A stretch of DNA of 64,000 bases from Scalesia atractyloides (taxonomy: Eukaryota; Streptophyta; Magnoliopsida; Asterales; Asteraceae), in assembly GCA_947069175.1 (NCBI GenBank), contig CAMTDV010000013.1:57232610-57296609 (forward strand), in the 5' to 3' direction. A program made the translations under genes and the position numbers. Below, piece by piece: positions 55,441-64,000 of the stretch. Below the pieces are notes generated by a model. That model saw only the letters and a program-made list of their open reading frames with translations, ran no database searches and was not told where the DNA came from. Position 1 is the first letter of the stretch. Each line of letters begins with the position of its first letter.

Positions 55441-56990
55441 AAAGGATGCATCGCTTTTCTTGCCCAAATAGTGGATAAAAAGGCCGAGGAGCGCACGATC
55501 GAGGATATACAAGTAGTGAGGGAATATCCTGAGGTCTTTCTGGAAGACTTGCCAGGACTACCTCCACAGAGACAAGTCGAATTCCGTATTGATTTAGTGC
55601 CAGGAGCTGCACCTGTGGCAAAAGCTCCATATCGACTAGCGCCCTCGGAGATGCAGGAATTATCTACGCAGTTGCAAGAGCTACTCGACAAAGGTTTCAT
55701 AAGACCGAGTTTCTCGCCTTGGGGAGCTCCGATGTTGTTCATGAAAAAGAAGGACGGAACCTTTCACATGTGCATCGACTACTAGGAACTAAACAAGTTA
55801 ACTATCAAGAACCGATACCCATTACCAAGAATCGATGATCTATTCGATCAGTTGCAAGGGTTGAGTTTTTACTCGAAAATTGATTTAAGATCCGGGTATC
55901 ATCAGTTGAGAATCCAAGAGGAAAATACTCCTAAGATAGCATTTCGGACTCCCTACGGTCATTACGAGTTCCTTGTTATGCCCTTTAGCCAACGAACGCC
56001 CCTGCAGTATTCATGGATTTGATGAACCAGGTATGTAAGCCATACCTTGACAAGTTTGTGATCGTTTTTATAGATGACATACTGATATACTCACGAACCG
56101 AGAAAGAACACGGACAACACCTGAGAGCTATTTTGGAGTTGCTAAAGAAGGAACAATTATATGCTAAGTTCTCGAAATGCGAATTTTGGATTCGCGAGGT
56201 ACAATTTCTCGTTCCAAGTGGTGAACGAGAACGGAATACATGTTGACCCTTCAAAGATCGAGGCTATAAAGAACAGGACCACGCCAAGAACCCCCACGGA
56301 AATACGACAATTCCTAGGATTAGCGGGATTTTACAGGAGATTTATTGAGAACTTCTCCAAGATTGCTCAGCCGCTAACCTCGCTTACCCAGAAGGATAGA
56401 AAGTTTGATTGGGGAGAAAAGCAAGAATCGGTGTTCCATGTGTTGAAAGAGAAACTATGTAAAGCACCGATACTATCCCTCTCGGACGGTACCGATGACT
56501 TTGTGGTGTACTTGATGCATCGCATCAAGGCTTGGGTTGCGTGTTAATGCAACGTGAAAAAGTTATTGCGTACGCGTCACGTCAGTTGAAAGTTCATGAA
56601 AGAAGTATACCACACATGACCTAGAATTAGGCGTAGTGGTATTTGCCTTGAAAATCTGGCGTCATTATTTATATGGCACTAAGTGTACCATATTCACGGA
56701 CCATAAAAGTCTTCAACACATATTCAACCAAAAAGAACTGAATATGCGCCAACGATGTTGGGTGGAACTGTTGAATGATTATGACTGTGAGATCAAGTAT
56801 CACGTGGGCAAAGCAAATGTTGTAGCAAATGCTTTGAGCAGAAAAGTACGAGTCAAAACATTACGGGTGCGAGCTTTAGAAATGACGATCCAGACGAACT
56901 TCACAACTCGAGTGCGCGAAGCACAACAAGAAGCATTGAAACCAGAAAACATTCCAGCGAAATCCTTACGGGGAATGGAAAGACAATTGG
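55441..56990 (+). pseudogene. G3 reverse transcriptase and RNase H, broken
   Basis: RT motifs in order: FLEDLPGLPPQRQ, SPWGAPMLFMKKKDG, IDY then TAG at 55783, NRYPLPRIDD, KIDLRSGYHQL, FIDD (DD codons 56073-56078), FLGLAGFYRRF. RNase H shows DDFVVY and FTDHKSLQHIF. Frames change near 55985, 56215, 56520 and 56610. Catalytic residues are visible, but no continuous product is possible. Confidence 0.9.
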
Positions 56991-57051
56991 AACCAAACAA
57001 GGATGGAACGTTATACTTCATGGGAAGGATCTGGATTCCATGTTATGGTGA

Positions 57052-58030
57052 GTGCAAGACTTGGTGCTAGATGCAGCACACAAGTTCAAGTACTCGATAC
57101 ACCCAGGATCGGATAAAATGTACCAGGATCTGAAGGAATATTATTGGTGGCCGAATCTCAAGGGAGATATTGCGACCTATGTTGGGAAATGCCTAACTTG
57201 TGCAAAGGTCAAGGCTAAATACCATAAACCATCTGGGTTATTACAACAACCTGAGATCCCAGTTTGGAAGTGGAACATATATCAATGTATTTCATTACAA
57301 AATTACCACGTACCTCTCGAGGTCATGACATGATCTGGGTTTTCATTGATCGGCTAACCAAATCAGCTCACTTCTTACCTATCCGCGAGAAAGACAGTAC
57401 GGAGAAGCTAGCTGAACTGTACCTGAAGGAAATTATGGCACAACATGGTGTGCCAATCTCGATAATCTCTGATAGAGATGGTCGCTTTGTGTCACAAATC
57501 TTGCAGTCATTTCAAAATTCGTTTGGTTCTCGCTTGGATTTAAGCACAACCTTTCACCCACAGACCATGGTCAAAGCGAGAGAACCATCCAAACATTAAA
57601 AGACATGCTTCGGGCCTATGTGATGGATTTAGGCGGAAACTGGGATACTCATTTACCGTTGGTAGAGTTTTCCTACAATAACAGTTATCACACAAATATC
57701 AAGGCCGCGCCATTCGAAGTACTATATGGACGAAAGTGCCGATCGCCATCATGTTGGGCAGAGGTCGGTGACAGACAACTCATTGGTCCCGAACTAGTAC
57801 AAAAGACCACAGACAAGATATTTAAGATATGTGAGCGTATCAAAGCGGCCCGAGATAGACAAAAGAGCTACGTGGATCGGAGACGCAAACCATTATCCTT
57901 CGAGGTCGGAGACAAAGTATTGCTAAAGGTCTCACCTTGGAAAGACGTAGCTAGATTCGAGAAGTGCGGAAAGCTCTACAGAGAAATATTGGACCTTTCG
58001 AAATTCTGGCAAAGATTGGAACAATGGCTT
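57052..58030 (+). pseudogene. G3 integrase, broken
   Basis: Zinc region AAHKFKYSIHPG..CLTCAKVK. The core has D in the segment before ITKLPRTSRGHD, here changed to MYFITK where G2 has MDFITK, so the first catalytic Asp is lost. SDRDGRF is kept. The Glu region HPQT is disrupted by a one-base change near 57575. The C-terminal YVDRRRKPLSFEVGDKVLLK is present. Confidence 0.88.
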
Positions 58031-58352
58031 ACAAGTTAAAACTGCCAGAGGAACTCAATAATGTACATGACACATATCATGTGTCTAATCTGAAGAAAAG
58101 TCCGACTAATGACACAGTTATCATTCCAGCAGATGAGGTTCATGTTGATGAAAAATTATGTAAGTTCACCAAAGAACCAGTTAAGTCATGGACTGGAAGG
58201 TCCAAAAGACAAGAAGAAGCCAAATCAAACTGGTGAAGGTTCGCTGGAATTCGCGTCACGGTCCCGAGTATACGTGGGAACATGAAGATCTAATCAAGTC
58301 AAAATACCCCCACCTATTCGAGAAGACTCCTTTAGTGGATGCCTCAAGCTGA
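58031..58352 (+). pseudogene. G3 chromodomain end of pol
   Basis: HVSNLKKS, EVHVDEKL, then, after a frameshift near 58200, VKVRWNSRHGPEYTWE and YPHLFEKTP. Matches the chromodomain-like C terminus of G1 and G2. Confidence 0.8.
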
Positions 58353-58386
58353 ATTTCGGACGAAATTCTTTTTAATAGGGGGAGTA
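58353..58386 (+). promoter_or_regulatory. G3 polypurine tract
   Basis: AATTTCGGACGAAATTC, then AGGGGGAGTA directly before the LTR. Confidence 0.85.
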
Positions 58387-60650
58387 TGTGACAAATGGCA
58401 AATAACCGGTAATTCCGTACAATTTAATCACTAATTTTGCTTTATAATCTCATACATATGTATCGTAATTTAATTTCATAACGGAGTCGTACGTCATTAG
58501 GGCAAGTAAATCTGATCATAACATGTAGTGGTTTCCGTTACAACGTGAAGCAAACCAAAACAATGCCCTACAAGTGTTGGTAGAAAGTGTTGGGCGCACT
58601 AATTGCGGTGACACTAACTGTGCCAGTAAACCCACTAAAACGAATCAGAACAAGGAATAACGGCATGTTAATGCCATACCTGAGTCTATATATAAATGAA
58701 AACACTTATTTGAGAACAACTATTACAATAATACATAACTTTCCGGTATAACGCCTAAATTACAAATTGTCCGTTTCGACCAAAAAGGCGACAAATGTCG
58801 ATTCGTCCGCAAGACTAATTCGGAGAATTCCGGATGTAAGAATAAGAATAAAACAATGTTAATCATCCTAAAACAATGTGAGAATAGAAAAAATGCACAA
58901 AAGACACCGTTTCCGGTCACTTGACGAACAATGCACAATTCGATCGGAAGGCGATCAGTTGTCGAAACGATGAGTATTTTAGTGGCCGATAGCCTCATCC
59001 GGGCATCTAGCGAACTAGTTAAGCCTCATTTAGAACTCGGAATCCATTCAACTAACATGAGGCCACGGAAACATAACTTTCAGAAAACTTTGACGGCGGA
59101 ACATAAGAGTGTCGATATCGGTTGAACGAAAGACATTTTGGCCATCCTAGCTCATCGTATATTCGTCTAGCGAACTAGTTATACACATTTTTAGGTCGGA
59201 AGTGCACTAATTAGACACCAAATCAATTGTGGTGATCGAAAACAAAAGCTTCCGGTACTAAATAAATAGTTTCGTTTATTAGCGATTATTGCAACGATGA
59301 GCGATCAAACGACGTATCCGTCATCCGAAACTTATATTAGAGGATCAAGTGGATAAATTAGCATGTAATAACACACTAAACCCTAATCTTATGCTAAGAA
59401 TGCTAGATCATAACCCCTAATCACCATACTTAGCCTAAATGACCAAAATATATATTATTTAAACATGTGTAAAAAAATAGTTACACTTTACCCCCTCCAA
59501 TTGATGGTTCAAGTGGGCCCTATGCCCACTTGATTTTGTTGAAAATCAAAGATTAGAAGTATGGTGCCTTGGATTTGTGATTGACTTGAAAGGATAGCTT
59601 GATTATATATAATAATTTCACAAGATCCTTATCATTTTATTCAACAAAAATTGCAACCATCATACCTTACTCTCTCTCTACATCCATGACTCCACCACCA
59701 CCACCTTGAACCACCACTTAGCCACCACAAACCACCACACTTTATACACTTTAAAGCCTAATCAAGATCACTAAAGAAGCTAGCAAGGATGGGGAATCAT
59801 TAGGGCTTCTTTAGAGCTTTATATTTCTTCAAAAATTATCAAGAACTTGTGCACCCTTTGTAAGCTAAACTCATCCATAAGCTAGCTTATTTTTATGCTT
59901 ACATTATTAATGTACAAGTTGATCATCTTGAAATCAAGAAAAGATAAACCAAAAACCCTAACTCACACCATAATAATAACACTAAATATAGGTTTATTTG
60001 TGTTGATTATTTGTTTATATGGTAGTTAGTTAGCATGTGGAAGTTATTTATGTTAAAGTATGATATAAAAGTTGGATGATCTTGCATGGTTAAGTATAAA
60101 AATGAAGATTTAAACATGATAAGGTTTAAATCAAAACAAGATCATCAACTACATCATCCATGAAAAGTACTACAACTTAAAGATAATTTTTATACATACG
60201 AATGATTTTTCTAAAAAGTAAACATTTGTATTTAAGTTGTAATCATCTTAAAAATGTGTAGTAGTCAAGGGGTTAAATGTATGAACTTGATTAAATGACA
60301 TGATAAAAGTAGTGATTTGAAAGTGTTATAAAGATTAAAAACCCTCTTAATTTAATAGGATTTTTAACAATAAAAAGTCATGGATGATGATATTTTGATA
60401 ATGTAAAATAAATATTAGATGGATTGTTGATGTTGATTATGAGCTTAAACAGGTTTTAAATATGTTTTGAAATGTGGGAAACCCATAGTTTAGGGGAAAC
60501 TATGGCGAAATTTTCTAAAATCTAATCGTGATTAAGACGTGATTAGTAGGACTAAACGCGATTAGTAACTTAAATCATCATTAAGTAGGCTCTAATGACA
60601 AGGGTTAAGCCCTAAATACCCAAGTGTTCAACAATATTATATATATATAC

Positions 60651-60715
<65 letters not shown>

Positions 60716-61123
60716 AAAGATAAAATTTTCTACAAATATATACATTTTTACTTGATAAATAATACAAGTATATACATTTGTTACCAATGAACTTGTATGA
60801 ATACATATGTGTATTGTATGTGTATGTATTAGAAACTTAGGGAATTCACAATAAAATACCCAATCATATACAAAAATACAAACACTTAATTATAATACAA
60901 AGTGTGGGTGGCATAACAGATATATTCTTGAAATGCGTCGAAACAATATTGGACAAACGAAACAATACGAACGATAGGAGAACATTCAAGATTACACCGT
61001 CGCGTCGACGACCAACGGGTGAATCGCCGACACAAAAGGTCATTACGACAACGGGCGATTCTCGACGAAAACAAACACTTAATAAATGACGCCGACGACG
61101 AGCCTAAATATATTTAGACGTTT

Positions 61124-61173
<50 letters not shown>

Positions 61174-62712
61174 ATCAAAGTCAAAATCCGGAAATTTAAA
61201 AATATAAAAATGTTATAAACATAAGACTTGGGCTTTGGTAAAATAAATGTGGGCTAGATTAAAGATCATGGGCAAGGCCCAATTCCATAATATTTATGGA
61301 CAAGGCCCACAACGAATAAAAGTCCAAAAAATATATAGAACCATGGGCTAAGCCCAAAAATATAAATTACATGGGCTAGGCCCAATGACATAAAAACATG
61401 GGCTATACCCAATGACATAAAAACATGGGCTAGGCCCAAAGACATAAATTACATGGGCTAGGCCCATTGACAAGAAAACATGGGCTAGGCCCAAAGACAA
61501 AGATGACATGGGCTAGGCCCAATGATAAGAAAACATTGGATAGGTCCAATTACATGGATAACATGGGCAAGGCCCAATGACACAAGTGCAAGGCACGAAG
61601 ACATGTGAAGGGCAAGGCCTAGTTCACACACGATCTGAAAACAATATATATATATATATATATATAGACAATATTAATCGAACAAACAAACCACCAACAC
61701 TATGATAACATTTCAAGTTGTTCTATCATAACAAAGAAATGCATAACAAGAATTCAAGATGAACAACGAGTACAAGGTCCATTGAGGCCTAGGTGTCTAA
61801 TGAACTCCATACACATGTAGGTTACATACGTGTGCGGACACCGACCGATAATAGTACGACTTAATGGAACGCAAAGACTGCGAATTCATGTCCCTCCTTT
61901 CAGTTATTTCAAAGTTTTTGTTTTTAAAACTATCGAGGGGAAATACATGACATAACAAACAGTATGTTAGCTATGGGTTTAGATGATAACACGATGATTT
62001 GTGCGCAAGTAGGATGATGACAATAGTAACCATTAATCACTTGGTGACCAAGGTGCAAAAGAAGTAGATCTATTGAGTTTGAGACCCGCTCCAAACCTGG
62101 TTGGTATACCCTTCGGAGTGCTTTTGTGATCCCAATGATGTCAAGGTTGTCTCGGTTTGGTTACTTACTTATGGCACATATATGTCAGGGTGCTCGCGAC
62201 ACACTAATAGATCCTTAAAAACTCATTGATGCTAATAACATCTTCGGATTTCAATACAGGATTTCAAGGATGACATTTTGATACGAAAACATTTAACTAC
62301 ATGAACTCGCCAACTTTATGTTGACTTTTTAAAATTACATGTATTTCAAGACGCAAGGCATGAGCTCGTGATAGGATTCGGGTATCGGAATTTGTCAAGA
62401 CAACGATGTATCACCTTTTGGAGGGTTTGCCTTTTATATCCCAACTTCGTATGGCTATATAGGGGTCAAAGCCTCAATATGAATTTGTGATGAAAACAAT
62501 GTCTTATTTTGAAACAATGTGTCTTAAATTATATCTTATGTTGACAAGGTAAAACAGATAACAATGTGATTTCACTTTTGATGGTTGTAATTATGAAATG
62601 AAACTTATGAATGGCATGGCATCATTGTTAATTTAATATTGTTTACTAAATTGGATGCATTGATTAACTATTAGTCACATACTTTCGCTTCCGTTACGAC
62701 CGAGGTGTGACA
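58387..62712 (+). repeat. G3 3' LTR (4326 bp)
   Basis: Matches 47482-51623 with expansion of (TA)n (60638-60711, 61129-61170) and of the palindrome array (61226-61620), plus segments absent from the 5' LTR near 59879 and 60076. Confidence 0.93.
61226..61620 (+). repeat. GGGCTAGGCCC array in G3 3' LTR
   Basis: About fourteen units, more than in the 5' LTR. More cores here are full GGGCTAGGCCC palindromes. Confidence 0.88.
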
Positions 62713-63628
62713 ATAAAACTCGAACCCGGGACCTCTGTTTTAACTTTGCACACAGTCCACCACTGGACTGTGTGTCTAACCCGGTATAAACCTTGATTTT
62801 AATTATATTAATATTGTAACTCGACTTCTTCTTCATGTTTAATACCAGAACAATATCCCGACTGATTAATCTAATTATGCCTATTGGATTTACTTACTTA
62901 TTATAACTAATCATGAAACAATTGAATACTAAAAGGATTCAAGTAATTGTACCGAAACAGAAGGGTGTTATGATTTCTCCGGTTCAATTCCGATGAATAC
63001 ACAGTTTCCGGCAAAGAGCAATCTGAAGCAAAGAGCTTCGTTTGAGAGTTTTAGAGAAATCTTTGAGACTGAGCGAGTTCAAAAGAAGCTTTGGATCTCT
63101 ATTTATAGAAGAATGTTGAATTTTGGTTTTTTTAAGTTTCGGTCAAAAATTGATGACTAATTATTTTGTAACTGAATCTGTTTTAATTAACCCCATGATT
63201 AAGTCTAACTCATAATTGGGAACGGTTCTTCAGTTTTAATTCGAAACAAAATCGGAGATTGATGATGGATTGGAAGGTTACAACCGTTACAGACGGTTTT
63301 TCTTGAACTCAGATTCAGGAGTTGTTTTAGTATAAATTTTTTTTAATTTAAGATTACAGAAGATATGTGTGTGTAGTGTAGTGGTTGTTGTGTGTGTTGG
63401 TTGGGTGGAGACCCGGATTCGATACCCGTGGTCTTCACTTTTTGATATTTTTTTATTATTTATTTTTTATTTTTTTATTATTAACATTTATTATTTTACT
63501 TTATTACTTTAATGCAAATAATATATAAACTTTTAAAATTTAACATAAATACATAACGAACATCATAATGTATACTTTTCTTACAAAACGGAGCGGGTTT
63601 TAGAACTCGTATTTCGTCAGATGTAACA
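62713..63628 (-). repeat. T2 5' LTR, right part
   Basis: Begins with the ATAAA duplication, then the rest of tRNA-like unit C (to about 62781), the TATAAATAG box (63099-63108, minus strand) and a degenerate D (63365-63440). Ends AGATGTAACA. Confidence 0.88.
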
Positions 63629-64000
63629 AACAAGACCCTTTTACACGACTTAACACGTCACTCCTACTTCATCCCTTGAGTCTCGGCCCAACCTCAAACT
63701 AAAATCCCAACCGCCACCTCCCTCTTGTTATTGGCCCATAGCAAACACAAGCCCAAACTACGCAAGCCCAACCCTTTATGTGTTACCCATACTTGTATGT
63801 ATGCGTAGGTGTTTTGTGAATAAAAAGAAAAAACCTAACACTCCCTCCCTCTCCTCTCAATGTGCGACTGCAGCAAGACCCCCTCCTTTCACTACTTTCC
63901 TTCCATTGCCACCCTCTCCCTTTCTCGAGCTCTATCTCTCTCTCTCTCGCATCTTTCGTCGGTTAGTGTTGTTATTTGTTTTGGGGTTTTAAGTTCTGTT
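63629..64000 (+). other. Continuation of G4 (outer element) or its target, promoter-like
   Basis: After the AACAA duplication the sequence differs from its surroundings: C-rich, then GAATAAAAAG and a CT-rich stretch (63840-63955) like a plant 5' leader. A 70-codon ORF at 63780-63992 has no recognisable domain. It could be LTR R/U5 or a gene promoter, and the window ends too soon to decide. Confidence 0.4.

Larger units (their letters stand above)
47482..62712 (+). mobile_element. G3: complete Ty3/gypsy chromovirus with 4.1-4.3 kb LTRs
   Basis: Direct LTRs TGTGACAAAT...GGTGTGACA. TSD ATAAG (47477-47481) versus ATAAA (62713-62717), one mismatch. Order: LTR, primer site, pre-gag ORF, gag with probable intron, protease, RT, RNase H, integrase, chromodomain, purine tract, LTR. 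Coding parts carry many frameshifts and stops, more than G2. It lies in the T2 5' LTR, so it is younger than T2. Confidence 0.95.
40319..63628 (-). mobile_element. T2: gag-only LTR retrotransposon (T1 relative), split by G3
   Basis: TSD AACAA at 40314-40318 and 63629-63633. The left LTR is 40319-42734. The right LTR is 45996-47481 plus 62718-63628, interrupted by the 15.2 kb G3. Without G3, T2 is about 8.1 kb. LTRs share layout and tRNA-like units with T1 but are clearly diverged. The internal part has one copy of T1's tandem unit and a broken gag. Confidence 0.9.

Noticed and set aside
60605..60806. ORFs of poly(Ile-Tyr) on the minus strand
   Set aside because: Translation of a (TA)n microsatellite.

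Overview
This is nuclear DNA from a flowering plant, probably a eudicot. The signs are nested long-terminal-repeat (LTR) retrotransposons, AT-rich spacers with (TA)n runs, short-intron GT-AG gene structure and a plant-specific small secreted protein gene. An aster-family host is plausible but cannot be shown from sequence alone. There are no rRNA genes and no CRISPR. Only one intact-looking host gene was found, a two-exon Organ_specific-type gene at 23249-23679, plus a fragment of a 3-oxoacyl-ACP reductase gene at 26099-26330.

Left block (1-18530). A minus-strand copia-like LTR and leader (C1) is followed by a 5'-truncated Ty3/gypsy pol (G1) on the plus strand. G1's 2.75 kb LTR (4148-5165 and 16802-18530) is split by a complete 11.6 kb minus-strand chromovirus (G2, 5166-16796). 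G2 has 2.8 kb LTRs, an exact CGTTC target duplication, an initiator-Met tRNA primer site, a pre-gag ORF, gag with a probable 83-nt intron, protease, RT, RNase H, integrase and chromodomain. Its coding part is broken by only a few frameshifts and one stop.

Middle block (18531-28547). This holds decayed DNA-transposon pieces (a Helitron helicase remnant and a SANT/Myb-like remnant), four fold-back MITE-like elements each abutting (TA)n, the Organ_specific gene, the reductase fragment, a hAT-like MITE, and a copia-like LTR (C2) rich in TCGTACGA-type palindromes.

Right block (28548-64000). This is a deep nest. An old minus-oriented LTR (A) is split by T1 (29348-38685, TSD GTACT) and by an outer LTR element (G4) that runs off the window. 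G4 contains T2 (40319-63628, TSD AACAA). T2's right LTR contains G3 (47482-62712, TSD ATAAG/ATAAA), a plus-strand chromovirus with LTRs of 4.1-4.3 kb.

T1 and T2 are gag-only elements. T1 keeps an uninterrupted 461-codon gag with two zinc knuckles, and a 6-copy tandem array of about 355 bp stands where pol should be. Their LTRs carry a set of tRNA-like cassettes: three in sense within the transcribed part, and one antisense with intact Pol III A and B boxes in T1.

The strongest leads are these tRNA-like cassettes, a gag intron at the same place and phase in G2 and G3, a pre-gag ORF shared by G2 and G3, a covarying hairpin array in the G2 LTR, and palindrome arrays in the G3/A and copia-like LTRs.
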